Shown: piece after piece, positions 46,481 to 54,666 of the stretch
Layout of the letters: the number at the start of each line of letters is the position of its first letter
Numbering within the stretch: position 1 is the first letter of the stretch
Assembly (NCBI RefSeq): GCF_001857965.1
Contig: NZ_CP017774.1
Coordinates: 2,480,001-2,544,000, forward strand
Direction: 5' to 3'
DNA length: 64,000 bases
Source: Flavobacterium commune
Lineage (GTDB): Bacteria > Bacteroidota > Bacteroidia > Flavobacteriales > Flavobacteriaceae
Notes under the pieces: model-generated
The model's input: the letters and a program-made list of their open reading frames with translations, nothing else
Database searches by the model: none
Told to the model about the DNA's origin: nothing
Made by a program: the position numbers and the translations under genes

Positions 46481-46502
46481 CTGAAATTTAAAATTCAAAA
46501 AA

Positions 46503-47813
46503 ATGAATAACATTGTTGCGATAGTAGGAAGACCTAATGTAGGGAAATCAACCCTTTTTAATAGGCTGATACAAAGAAGAGAAGCTATTGTAGATTCAGT
46601 ATCTGGGGTTACCCGTGATAGAAACTATGGTAAAAGCGAGTGGAACGGAAAAGAGTTTTCTGTAATTGATACCGGAGGATACGTTCGCGGATCAGATGAC
46701 GTATTTGAAGGGGAAATTCGCAAACAAGTCGAATTGGCTATCGATGAAGCCGATGTTATCATTTTTGTGGTGGATGTAGAAGAGGGGATTACCCCAATGG
46801 ATGAAACGGTGGCTAAATTGTTGCGTAAAGTAACTAAGCCGGTTTTGTTAGCAGTAAATAAGGTTGATAACGCTATGCGTGAGAAGGATGCTGTGGAATT
46901 TTACAACCTTGGTTTAGGAGATTATTACACTTTTGCCAGTATTTCCGGAAGTGGAACTGGGGATTTATTGGATGCTTTAATCGATGCTTTTCCTGAAAAA
47001 CCGGAACCTGTTCAGGAAGAAGTGATTTTACCACGTTTTGCAGTTGTAGGACGTCCTAATGCTGGTAAATCTAGTTTTATAAACGCACTTATTGGCAAAG
47101 ACCGTTTTATGGTTACGGATATTGCAGGAACAACCCGTGATGCTATTGATACTAAATTTGATCGTTTTGGTTTCGAATTTAACTTAGTGGATACAGCGGG
47201 AATTCGTAGAAAAGCGAAGGTTAAGGAAGATTTAGAATTTTACTCGGTAATGCGTTCGGTACGTGCTATTGAGCATGCTGATATTTGTATTCTGGTTATT
47301 GATGCGACTCGTGGATTTGAAGGACAAGATCAAAGTATTTTTTGGTTGGCTGAAAAAAACCGTAAAGGAGTCGTGATCTTAGTAAATAAATGGGATTTGG
47401 TTGAAAAAGATACCATGTCAACCCGTGATTACGAAGAGAAGATTAAGAAAGAATTAATGCCTTTTACAGATGTGCCTATTCTTTTTGTTTCTGCATTGAC
47501 TAAACAACGTTTGTTGAAAGCACTAGAAGCTACGGTAAAAGTGTATGAAAACAGACAACAACGTATTCCAACTTCAAAATTCAACGAATTCATGTTGAAA
47601 GTAATTGAAGCTTATCCGCCACCAGCGACTAAAGGAAAATATGTGAAAATTAAATATTGCATGCAGTTGCCATCGCCAACGCCTCAGTTTGTGTTTTTTG
47701 CTAACTTGCCGCAGTATGTAAAAGAACCGTACAAGCGTTACCTTGAAAATAAAATTAGAGAAAATTGGGATTTCTCAGGTGTTCCAATAGATATCTATAT
47801 TAGAGAGAAATAA
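46503..47813 (+). CDS. der: Ribosome-assembly GTPase Der (EngA)
   Basis: A 436-residue protein with two GTPase domains in tandem: G1 GRPNVGKST near residue 9 and GRPNAGKSS near 182, DTGG and DTAG G3 motifs, and NKVD and NKWD G4 motifs. A KH-like C-terminal domain (about 355-436) follows. It acts in 50S subunit maturation. The start codon gives the standard [14 protein letters not shown] opening. A terminator follows at 47817-47857. Era and der being close together is an uncommon but sensible pairing of ribosome biogenesis GTPases. Confidence 0.97.
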   Translation: MNNIVAIVGRPNVGKSTLFNRLIQRREAIVDSVSGVTRDRNYGKSEWNGKEFSVIDTGGYVRGSDDVFEGEIRKQVELAIDEADVIIFVVDVEEGITPMDETVAKLLRKVTKPVLLAVNKVDNAMREKDAVEFYNLGLGDYYTFASISGSGTGDLLDALIDAFPEKPEPVQEEVILPRFAVVGRPNAGKSSFINALIGKDRFMVTDIAGTTRDAIDTKFDRFGFEFNLVDTAGIRRKAKVKEDLEFYSVMRSVRAIEHADICILVIDATRGFEGQDQSIFWLAEKNRKGVVILVNKWDLVEKDTMSTRDYEEKIKKELMPFTDVPILFVSALTKQRLLKALEATVKVYENRQQRIPTSKFNEFMLKVIEAYPPPATKGKYVKIKYCMQLPSPTPQFVFFANLPQYVKEPYKRYLENKIRENWDFSGVPIDIYIREK

Positions 47814-47816
47814 TAG

Positions 47817-47857
47817 AAAAGTCCCGTTCCGAACAATCGGAATTGGGACTTTTTTTT
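47817..47857 (+). terminator. Terminator after der
   Basis: AAAGTCCC and GGGACTTT, with an inner CCG/CGG pairing, form an imperfect stem followed by eight T residues. Confidence 0.8.
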
Positions 47858-47877
47858 GGAATAAAATGATTAAGAAT

Positions 47878-48117
47878 TTAATTGTCTTCTTCGTCTTCCA
47901 GCGTGTCCATAGGATAATCTTCGTACCAATCTTTAAATGTTTTATTGGTTTTGTATTTATCCGTGAGTACGCAGTACGTCATGTAAGGGATCAAAATTAC
48001 ACCTATAAGATGTAAAGTCATTATAATTCTCAAATCAACATTAGTTTGATTGAGACCAGCAAATACAAATACATAAGCCGTTGTAAACCATACCAGTTTG
48101 ATAGCAAAATTTTTCAT
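47878..48117 (-). CDS. Small two-helix membrane protein of unknown function
   Basis: The frame is open from 48183, but ATG at 48117 (MKNFAIKLVWF) gives a better start because it leads straight into a hydrophobic helix; 79 residues result. Two membrane segments are visible (about 4-22 and 30-52), followed by an acidic C-terminal tail (EDYPMDTLEDEEDN). I do not recognise a family with confidence. It lies between der and folA, in the same direction as folA, 176 bp beyond folA. Confidence 0.65.
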   Translation of the reverse strand: MKNFAIKLVWFTTAYVFVFAGLNQTNVDLRIIMTLHLIGVILIPYMTYCVLTDKYKTNKTFKDWYEDYPMDTLEDEEDN

Positions 48118-48359
48118 AGCCCCATTTTCTCTTAAAGTTACGATTTTTAAATGGAAAAAAAGGGTTAAATATCTATTAATCAAACACTTGGTTTTGTTGT
48201 TTGGGGTTGTGAAATCTTGAAATCAAAATTTATAGCAAATATTGCATCACTCAAATTTGTATTAAGCATATCTAAAAGGATAAGGTACAAACTTACATCA
48301 GTAGATCTTTTTAATACTTTGAAAAATTCACATAAAAACAATAAGAGGATGTTTGGGAA

Positions 48360-48863
48360 TTACTTTTCAGACGGTATTTTTTGTTTTCGGATATAAGTAT
48401 CAAAGCTGTAATCGTAGAGGTGTTTTTCGTCTTTGGGCTGAAAATCACTATTGATTAATTCCCAGTCTTCCAATTTAATTTCTGGGAAAAAAGCATCGGC
48501 TTCAAAGTTGTGATGCACTACCGTAAGTTCGATTTTATCTGAAAAAGGCATGGCTAGCTGATAAATCTCGCCTCCGCCAATAATGAAAGATTCTTCTCCT
48601 TCCGGGCATTTTTCAATGGCTTTTTCGATACTATCTACAATAATACAACCTTCGGCTTTGTAATTCGTCTGACGTGTAATTATAATGTGTGTGCGATTAG
48701 GTAATGGTTTTGGGAAGCTTTCAAAAGTTTTTCTTCCCATGATAATATGATGTCCTGTTGTCAGGCTTTTGAATCTTTTAAAATCGTTAGGTAAATGCCA
48801 AATCAATTGGTTGTCTTTTCCCAATGCCTTGTTTTGGGCAGCGGCAGCAATCATTGTAATCAT
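48360..48863 (-). CDS. folA: Dihydrofolate reductase
   Basis: A 167-residue enzyme reducing dihydrofolate to tetrahydrofolate with NADPH. It starts MITMIAAAAQNKALGKDNQLIWHLPNDFKRF, with the WHLPxDFKRF substrate-binding helix; GRKTFESFPKPLPNR binds NADPH and FIIGGGEIY is the late family motif. Length is normal. It overlaps no gene but starts only 6 bp after the 2TM protein gene, so the two are probably co-transcribed. Thymidylate synthase, its metabolic partner, lies about 1 kb away on the same strand. Confidence 0.96.
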   Translation of the reverse strand: MITMIAAAAQNKALGKDNQLIWHLPNDFKRFKSLTTGHHIIMGRKTFESFPKPLPNRTHIIITRQTNYKAEGCIIVDSIEKAIEKCPEGEESFIIGGGEIYQLAMPFSDKIELTVVHHNFEADAFFPEIKLEDWELINSDFQPKDEKHLYDYSFDTYIRKQKIPSEK

Positions 48864-48869
48864 TAGTTT

Positions 48870-49205
48870 TTATTTTGTAGAGGATTCTTCGTTGATTTGG
48901 TCGTTTAATTCGGCTATCTTTTTTTCCTGTAGGGCAATTAATCGGTCAATTTGTTCTTTTTCCCAATTTTTACTCATAAAACGATCGGTTATAAAAACTT
49001 TGATAAAGTGTAATATAAAAAGAAATAACCAGACTGTAATTAACCAAATGTGCCAATTTGCATCTTCGTTAAAGTGAAAAACTTCGGTAGATACAAATAA
49101 AAACAGGCTGGCTAAAAACAATACAACAAAATGAAAATAGACTCTTTTTTTTTGTGTTATACGTTTTCTGGCGTATTCGTACAATTCATATTGTTCGGTT
49201 TTCAT
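48870..49205 (-). CDS. 2TM-domain membrane protein
   Basis: A 111-residue protein with the 2TM domain common in Bacteroidota: a short cytoplasmic helix (YELYEYARKRITQKK), two hydrophobic segments (about 22-42 and 53-73) and a charged coiled-coil-like tail (EKEQIDRLIALQEKKIAELNDQINEE). The domain is also found attached to LytTR and histidine kinase proteins, but here it stands alone. Its function is not known. It is directly upstream of folA with a 6-bp gap. Confidence 0.75.
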   Translation of the reverse strand: MKTEQYELYEYARKRITQKKRVYFHFVVLFLASLFLFVSTEVFHFNEDANWHIWLITVWLFLFILHFIKVFITDRFMSKNWEKEQIDRLIALQEKKIAELNDQINEESSTK

Positions 49206-49443
49206 AGGCTGTTTTTTTTGACTATAAAGATAAAATTTAATTTGGAAATGCCGATTTGTACTATAGAATATTTAGCTTTTAGTCTCTTGCTTTTTTGTAT
49301 TTTGAAAATATAAAGCTTTTAAATTTGATGAATTGGTTTGTTTTTAACAGTTTATTGAGCATTATCCTAAAACTTACTTTTGGGTATTTATACTTCGATT
49401 AAATTGACTTACTTTGTCTCATAAATCTAAAAATGAAATAGTT

Positions 49444-49740
49444 ATGCCAATTAAAAAACAATTTGTAAAGTCAAAACCAGTTTGTAAAGTTACATTTTCT
49501 ATAGAAGCTAAAGAAGCGACTCAAGTTTCGGTTATTGGTGATTTTAATAATTGGAATCCTGAAGAAGGTGCTTTAAGCAAATTAAAAAACGGAACTTTTA
49601 AAGGAGCTTTTGATTTGAATAAAGATGCCGCTTACGAATTCAAATATTTAGTTGACGGAGAATATATCAACGAAACAGAAGCAGATTCTTTTAAATGGAA
49701 TGAATTTGCAGGAACAGAAAATAGCGTTTTAGAGGTTTAA
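49444..49740 (+). CDS. Stand-alone CBM48 / isoamylase N-terminal-like domain protein
   Basis: A 98-residue cytoplasmic protein (start at ATG 49444, giving MPIKKQFVKSK; the longer frame from 49414 has no support). It is a single early-set beta-sandwich of the isoamylase-N / AMPK glycogen-binding type, with the motifs VSVIGDFNNWNP and YEFKYLVDGEYINE, including the Trp and Lys positions used to bind alpha-glucans. No catalytic domain is attached. It may bind glycogen or act as a regulatory partner. The last codons form one arm of its own terminator (49724-49759). Confidence 0.8.
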   Translation: MPIKKQFVKSKPVCKVTFSIEAKEATQVSVIGDFNNWNPEEGALSKLKNGTFKGAFDLNKDAAYEFKYLVDGEYINETEADSFKWNEFAGTENSVLEV

Positions 49741-49759
49741 TCTAAAACGCTTTTTTTTT
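49724..49759 (+). terminator. Terminator overlapping the CBM48 gene 3' end
   Basis: GCGTTTTAGA (49724-49733, inside the coding region) pairs with TCTAAAACGC (49741-49750), followed by nine T residues. Confidence 0.88.
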
Positions 49760-49763
49760 ATTC

Positions 49764-49838
49764 TAATAAAAAATTCCAAATTCTAATTTTATCCCGATAA
49801 CTATATCGGGATTGGAATTTGGAATTTAAAATTTGGAA
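49764..49838. repeat. Inverted repeat with central TATCGGGAT palindrome
   Basis: An AAATTCCAAATT-type arm and its complement (AATTTGGAATTT) flank ATCCCGATA ... TATCGGGAT (49791-49812). It stands between convergent CBM48 and thyA genes and belongs with the other ATCGGGA palindromes of this window. Confidence 0.65.
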
Positions 49839-49849
49839 TTTCTATAATT

Positions 49850-50674
49850 TTAAACCGCTACGCTCCCTTTTATGGTTTCGTGTGGTTCATAACCTACGAG
49901 GGTAAAATCACTGTAATCAAAATCAAAGATATTTTTAATCTCCGGATTTAAAATCATTTTTGGTAATGGTTTTGGTTCGCGTGATAATTGCAATTCCAAT
50001 TGCTCAAAATGATTGTTATAGATGTGTGCGTCACCAAAAGTGTGGATGAATTCTCCTGGTTCTAAGTCGCATACCTGTGCAATCATCATGGTTAATAGTG
50101 CATAAGAAGCAATGTTGAATGGAACTCCCAGAAAGATGTCGGCACTTCTTTGATAAAGTTGGCAGGACAGTTTTCCATCGGCAACATAAAACTGAAAGAA
50201 CGCATGACACGGAGGTAAAGCCGCTTTGTTATTGGCTACGTTTTCTTCAAATGATTTTGTTGTATCGGGTAAAACCGAAGGATTCCATGCCGAAACCAGC
50301 ATTCTGCGGCTATTAGGATTGGTTTTTAATTCTTGGATTAAATCGGAAATCTGATCGATTTCTTCACTGTTCCAGTTGCGCCATTGATGTCCGTAAACTG
50401 GACCTAAATCGCCATTTTGATCTGCCCAGGCATCCCATATTTTTACATTATGTTCTTTAAGATAACCAATGTTGGTTTCGCCTTTTAAGAACCAAAGCAA
50501 TTCGTAAATAATCGATTTAAGATGTAGTTTTTTGGTGGTAACCATTGGAAAACCTTCGCTTAAATCAAAACGCATTTGGTAGCCAAATACACTTTTAGTT
50601 CCGGTGCCGGTTCGGTCGCCTTTTTGGCAGCCGTTTTCCATAACATGTTTTACTAAATCTAAATATTGCTTCAT
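49850..50674 (-). CDS. thyA: Thymidylate synthase
   Basis: A 274-residue enzyme methylating dUMP to dTMP with methylene-tetrahydrofolate. Catalytic Cys156 lies in [13 protein letters not shown], followed by the [18 protein letters not shown] and [12 protein letters not shown] motifs. The N-terminal GDRTGTGT phosphate-binding loop and the C-terminal KGSVAV are intact. Length and motifs are those of the classic ThyA, so no ThyX is needed. It is close to folA on the same strand. Confidence 0.97.
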   Translation of the reverse strand: MKQYLDLVKHVMENGCQKGDRTGTGTKSVFGYQMRFDLSEGFPMVTTKKLHLKSIIYELLWFLKGETNIGYLKEHNVKIWDAWADQNGDLGPVYGHQWRNWNSEEIDQISDLIQELKTNPNSRRMLVSAWNPSVLPDTTKSFEENVANNKAALPPCHAFFQFYVADGKLSCQLYQRSADIFLGVPFNIASYALLTMMIAQVCDLEPGEFIHTFGDAHIYNNHFEQLELQLSREPKPLPKMILNPEIKNIFDFDYSDFTLVGYEPHETIKGSVAV

Positions 50675-50725
50675 TGCTTTGAATTTGCTTATTTGTTGAT
50701 TTGAATGATCGAATTGACGTTTAAA

Positions 50726-51346
50726 TTAGGATTCTCTTTTTGAAATTTCGTCTCTTATTTTTGCTGCTTTTTCATAATCTTCCTGTTCTACAGCCTGAAT
50801 TAATAAGTCGTTTAATTCCTGAAGACTGTATTTGATGTAAGCGCGACCGCTTTCGGCTTCGGCGGTAAAAGATTCCGGATTTGAAATCACATCATCCATT
50901 GGCTGATTTTCCTTGTCGGAATCAGTAGGATTCGTTTTTAAATAAATTCCCGCTTTGTCAAGAATGTTTTTATAGGTAAAAATAGGAGCATTAAAACGCA
51001 AGGCTAATGCGATAGCATCAGATGTTCTGGCGTCTATAATTTCTTCTATTTTGTCTCTTTCGCAAATAATACTGGAGTAAAACACACCGTCAACGAGTTT
51101 GTGAATAATAACTTGTTTGACAACAATATCAAATCGTTCTGCAAAATTTTTAAACAAATCATGAGTTAATGGACGTGGCGGCTTGATTTCTTTTTCTAAA
51201 GCAATAGCGATAGATTGTGCTTCGAAAGCTCCTATTACGATAGGTAGTTTTCTTTCGCCATCTACTTCATTCAAAATCAAAGCGTAGGCTCCATTTTGTG
51301 TTTGGCTATATGAAATTCCTTTTATGGATAATTTGACTAAGCTCAT
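50726..51346 (-). CDS. Bifunctional nuclease (DUF151) family protein with UVR motif
   Basis: A 206-residue protein. Residues 1-135 are the bifunctional nuclease domain, with the ERKLPIVIGAFEAQSIA start and the IDARTSDAIALALRFNAPIF motif. The C-terminus (about 165-206) is a UvrB/UvrC-type UVR helix pair, LIQAVEQEDYEKAAKIRDEI. This combination is common in Bacteroidota. The biochemical role in bacteria is poorly known. A promoter element TATCTTTG lies upstream at 51426-51433. Confidence 0.88.
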   Translation of the reverse strand: MSLVKLSIKGISYSQTQNGAYALILNEVDGERKLPIVIGAFEAQSIAIALEKEIKPPRPLTHDLFKNFAERFDIVVKQVIIHKLVDGVFYSSIICERDKIEEIIDARTSDAIALALRFNAPIFTYKNILDKAGIYLKTNPTDSDKENQPMDDVISNPESFTAEAESGRAYIKYSLQELNDLLIQAVEQEDYEKAAKIRDEISKRES

Positions 51347-51425
51347 AATTGTTGAAATGAAAAAGTATTTTAGTTTTGTTGGCTAGTTTTAGGTTACAAT
51401 ATTAATTAAAAATTCTGCCAATAAG

Positions 51426-51433
51426 CAAAGATA
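51426..51433 (-). promoter_or_regulatory. -7 promoter element of the bifunctional nuclease gene
   Basis: TATCTTTG on the minus strand matches TAnnTTTG. It is bracketed by a 9-bp inverted repeat, AATTCTGCC (51411-51419) and GGCAGAATT (51453-51461), which could be a regulator site or the etfA terminator. Confidence 0.55.
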
Positions 51434-51483
51434 CGATTATCTTATTTTATTAGGCAGAATTATTTTAATAAGGAGTTAGGGTA

Positions 51484-52452
51484 TTAAGCGTTTTGCGCCT
51501 TAAAAGCCTTTAGTTTTTCGATTAATCTGGGAACAACATCAAAAGCATCCCCTACAATTCCGTAGTCGGCAACTTTAAAGAAAGGTGCTTCGGCATCAGT
51601 ATTGATAACTACTTTTACCTTAGAAGCATTGATTCCGGCAATGTGCTGGATAGCACCCGAAATTCCAACTGCAATGTATAAATTAGTTGCTACCGGTTTT
51701 CCTGTTTGTCCTACGTGTTCAGCGTGTGGTCTCCATCCTAAGTCGGAAACGGGTTTAGAACAGGCTGTTGCAGCTCCTAAAACAGCAGCTAAATCTTCAA
51801 TTAAGTTCCAGTTTTCTGGTCCTTTTAATCCGCGTCCGCCGGAAACTACAATGTCAGCATCGGCAATAGATACTTTTCCTGATGATTTTTCAATTGATGC
51901 TACTTTTATTCCAAAATCATTATCTCCAATGCTTGGATTGAAAGCTTCTTCTGTTAATGTTGAGGCATTTTCGAAAATACCATAAGAGTTTTTAGCCAGA
52001 CCAATAACTTTTACCTCGGTATTGATTTCTGTTATGTTGAATGCTTTGTTTGAAAAAGCATTTCTTTTTACCTGAAAAGGAGCAGTGCTTACCGGTAATC
52101 CTACTACGTTTGAAGCAAAACCTGCTTCCAGATTTACGGCTACCAATGAAGAAAGATAGATGCTGTCAGTGCTGGAAGAAAGAATAACTAATTTTGTGTT
52201 TTCTTGTTGAGCTGCTTGTTTGATAACGTCAGCATAAGCTTTGGCGTTAAAACCGGCTAATTTGTCGTTGTTTACTTTTAATACTTTGTCAACCCCGTAT
52301 TTTGCTAATTCGGCAACGTTTTCAGTATTGATAGTTAAGGCAGTTACTGTAGTTCCTAAAGATTCAGCTACTTTTTTTGCGTAAGAAGCGATTTCGAATG
52401 CTACTTTTTTAAATTTTCCTTCTGCAGATTCTGCATATATTAATATTGACAT
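51484..52452 (-). CDS. etfA: Electron transfer flavoprotein subunit alpha
   Basis: A 322-residue FAD-binding subunit. The N-terminal domain is EtfAB-like, and the C-terminal FAD domain shows SGGRGLKGPENW, GATACSKPVSDLGW and the GVSGAIQH-type GISGAIQHIAGI motif followed by INTDAEAPFF. With EtfB it takes electrons from acyl-CoA dehydrogenases to the quinone pool. It lies downstream of etfB on the same strand, separated by a 107-bp spacer that holds an inverted repeat. Confidence 0.95.
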   Translation of the reverse strand: MSILIYAESAEGKFKKVAFEIASYAKKVAESLGTTVTALTINTENVAELAKYGVDKVLKVNNDKLAGFNAKAYADVIKQAAQQENTKLVILSSSTDSIYLSSLVAVNLEAGFASNVVGLPVSTAPFQVKRNAFSNKAFNITEINTEVKVIGLAKNSYGIFENASTLTEEAFNPSIGDNDFGIKVASIEKSSGKVSIADADIVVSGGRGLKGPENWNLIEDLAAVLGAATACSKPVSDLGWRPHAEHVGQTGKPVATNLYIAVGISGAIQHIAGINASKVKVVINTDAEAPFFKVADYGIVGDAFDVVPRLIEKLKAFKAQNA

Positions 52453-52457
52453 ATGAT

Positions 52458-52549
52458 TTTAGATTTTAGATTAACGATTTTAGATTTTAGAGGTGAATCA
52501 AATGGTGATTTTTAGATTTCGTATTGCAATCAGCAATCTAAAATCTAAA
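52458..52549. repeat. Inverted repeat in the etfB-etfA spacer
   Basis: The 15-nt arm TTTAGATTTTAGATT (52458-52472) is the exact complement of 52535-52549. A second similar arm (GATTTTAGATTTTAGA) lies between, so several alternative hairpins are possible. Confidence 0.8.
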
Positions 52550-52559
52550 CTCTACAATC

Positions 52560-53306
52560 TTAAATCACTTTCGCTTCGTTGTGTAATAAGTCGATTAACT
52601 CGTCTAAATTATCTGGGGAAACCATTTTTATTGCCGATTTTGGAGCCGGTTTTTCAAATTTTACCGCTTTGGTGTTTATGGCAGCGTCAACCGGTTCAAC
52701 AACATTTAATGTTTTTGTTCTGGCAGTCATGATTCCTCTCATGTTGGGGATACGCAAATCTTTTTCTTCAACGATTCCTTTTTGTCCGCCAATGATTAAA
52801 GGTAAAGAAGTGGTAACAGTTTCTTTTCCTCCGTCAATTTCGCGAACCGCTTTTACATTTGTACCATCAACTGCTATGTCAATACAGGCGTTTAAGAAAT
52901 TGTATCCTAAAATACCGGCAATCATCCCGGGAACCATTCCTCCATTATAATCAAGAGATTCTTTTCCGGCAATAACTAAATCGTAAGCTCCTGATTTGAT
53001 AACTTCAGCTAATTGTTTGGCAACAAAAAATCCGTCAGTAGGAGTAGCATTGATACGAATGGCTTCGTTAGCTCCGATTGCTAATGCTTTTCTTAATGTA
53101 GGTTCGGTTTCAGGACCGCCCACGTTTACTACAGTTACGGTAGCTCCTTGTTGTTCTTGAAACCAAATAGCACGTGTTAATCCAAATTCGTCATTAGGAT
53201 TGATTACATATTGTACGCCGTTAGTATCAAATTCGGTATCAGCGTTTGTAAAGTTGATTTTTGAGGTAGTATCAGGAACATGACTGATGCAAACTAGTAT
53301 TTTCAT
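52560..53306 (-). CDS. etfB: Electron transfer flavoprotein subunit beta
   Basis: A 248-residue subunit carrying the AMP site of the ETF heterodimer. The MKILVCISHVPDTTSKI start, NPNDEFGLTRAI, the DLVIAGKESLDYNGGMVPGMIAGIL stretch (recognition loop region) and a C-terminal helix reaching the alpha subunit are visible. It is the first gene of the etfBA operon; a -7 element TAATTTTG is at 53342-53349. Confidence 0.95.
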   Translation of the reverse strand: MKILVCISHVPDTTSKINFTNADTEFDTNGVQYVINPNDEFGLTRAIWFQEQQGATVTVVNVGGPETEPTLRKALAIGANEAIRINATPTDGFFVAKQLAEVIKSGAYDLVIAGKESLDYNGGMVPGMIAGILGYNFLNACIDIAVDGTNVKAVREIDGGKETVTTSLPLIIGGQKGIVEEKDLRIPNMRGIMTARTKTLNVVEPVDAAINTKAVKFEKPAPKSAIKMVSPDNLDELIDLLHNEAKVI

Positions 53307-53341
53307 GTTGGGATATTTTATAAATTTCGTAGATTGAGTTA

Positions 53342-53349
53342 CAAAATTA
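53342..53349 (-). promoter_or_regulatory. -7 promoter element of etfB
   Basis: TAATTTTG on the minus strand matches TAnnTTTG, 36 nt before the start codon. Confidence 0.45.
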
Positions 53350-53531
53350 GAATAATATTTCGAATAATTTAGTATGAATAAAGACTAAGCATTGTTGCAA
53401 TAATATTTTTATTTGTTTGATTCGTGTAAAATAGCAGAATAAATGCGAGATATTCACATACCTAATCTAAGATGTTAGAATTTATGGAGGATTATTTAAG
53501 TTAATTTGTGTTTTAAATGGTTTAAAATATT

Positions 53532-53539
53532 TATTTTTG
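53532..53539 (+). promoter_or_regulatory. -7 promoter element of pdhB
   Basis: TATTTTTG matches TAnnTTTG, with a TTTG at 53505-53508 upstream (23-nt gap). It covers the beginning of the longer reading frame and supports the start at 53570. Confidence 0.5.
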
Positions 53540-53569
53540 CTCTTCAGAAAATTCAACATACAATATAAT

Positions 53570-54547
53570 ATGAGAACAATACAATTTAGAGAGGCCATTT
53601 GCGAAGCGATGAGCGAAGAAATGCGTCACGATGAATCCATATATTTAATGGGCGAAGAAGTTGCAGAATACAACGGAGCATACAAAGCTTCAAAAGGAAT
53701 GCTGGCTGAATTTGGCGAAAAAAGAGTAATTGATACTCCAATTGCTGAGCTTGGTTTTACAGGAATTGCAGTAGGATCTGCTATGAACGGTTGTCGTCCT
53801 ATTGTAGAATACATGACTTTCAACTTCTGTTTAGTTGGTATTGATCAAATTATAAATAATGCTGCTAAAATGCGTCAAATGACAGGAGGACAATTTAATG
53901 TGCCTATCGTTTTTCGTGGACCAACTGCTTCTGCAGGTCAATTAGGAGCTACTCACTCACAGGCTTTAGAAAACTGGTTTGCTAATACTCCAGGATTAAA
54001 AGTGATTGTACCTTCTACTCCTTATGATGCTAAAGGACTTTTGAAATCAGCTATTCGCGATAATGATCCTGTAATTTTCATGGAATCTGAGCAAATGTAT
54101 GGTGATAAAGGTGAAGTGCCAGACGGAGAATATGTAATTCCTATTGGAGTTGCTGATGTTAAAAGAGAAGGAACTGATGTAACAATTGTTTCTTTTGGAA
54201 AAATCATCAAAGAAGCTTTTATTGCTGCTGATGAATTAGCTAAGGAAGGAATTTCTTGTGAAGTTATCGATTTAAGAACGGTTCGTCCAATGGATAACGA
54301 AGCGATTTTAAAATCAGTTAAGAAAACAAATCGTTTGGTAATTCTTGAAGAAGCTTGGCCATTTGCAAGTATTTCTTCTGAGATTACTTATATTGTACAA
54401 GAACAAGCTTTTGATTTCCTTGATGCACCAATTCAAAGAATTACAACTGCCGATGCTCCGGCACCTTACTCTCCGGTATTGTTGAAAGATTGGTTGCCAA
54501 ACGCAGCTGATGTTGTGAAAGCAGTAAAGAAAGTAATGTATAAATAA
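53570..54547 (+). CDS. pdhB: Pyruvate dehydrogenase E1 component, beta subunit
   Basis: A 325-residue TPP-dependent E1 beta subunit. ATG at 53570 gives the standard MRTIQFREAICEAMSEEM opening. Family features are GEEVAEYNGAYKASKGM, the DTPIAELGFTGIAVG loop with the Glu that activates TPP, and the C-terminal LEEAWPFASISSEI. The beta subunit pairs with an E1 alpha encoded elsewhere; no alpha or E2 gene is in this window. A branched-chain 2-oxoacid dehydrogenase beta subunit is the main alternative, but the sequence resembles PdhB more closely. A terminator follows at 54568-54606. Confidence 0.92.
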   Translation: MRTIQFREAICEAMSEEMRHDESIYLMGEEVAEYNGAYKASKGMLAEFGEKRVIDTPIAELGFTGIAVGSAMNGCRPIVEYMTFNFCLVGIDQIINNAAKMRQMTGGQFNVPIVFRGPTASAGQLGATHSQALENWFANTPGLKVIVPSTPYDAKGLLKSAIRDNDPVIFMESEQMYGDKGEVPDGEYVIPIGVADVKREGTDVTIVSFGKIIKEAFIAADELAKEGISCEVIDLRTVRPMDNEAILKSVKKTNRLVILEEAWPFASISSEITYIVQEQAFDFLDAPIQRITTADAPAPYSPVLLKDWLPNAADVVKAVKKVMYK

Positions 54548-54567
54548 TACATTAGTAAATACTATTA

Positions 54568-54606
54568 AGGCTTCATCTTACGTTAGTTTGATGAAGCTTT
54601 TTTTTT
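54568..54606 (+). terminator. Terminator after pdhB
   Basis: GCTTCATC (54570-54577) and GATGAAGC (54590-54597) with a run of nine T. Confidence 0.88.
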
Positions 54607-54666
54607 AATTTTAATGGGAGTTTGTTGCAAACAAACCTCAATAAAAAGCAATAAATGTCAACCTGT

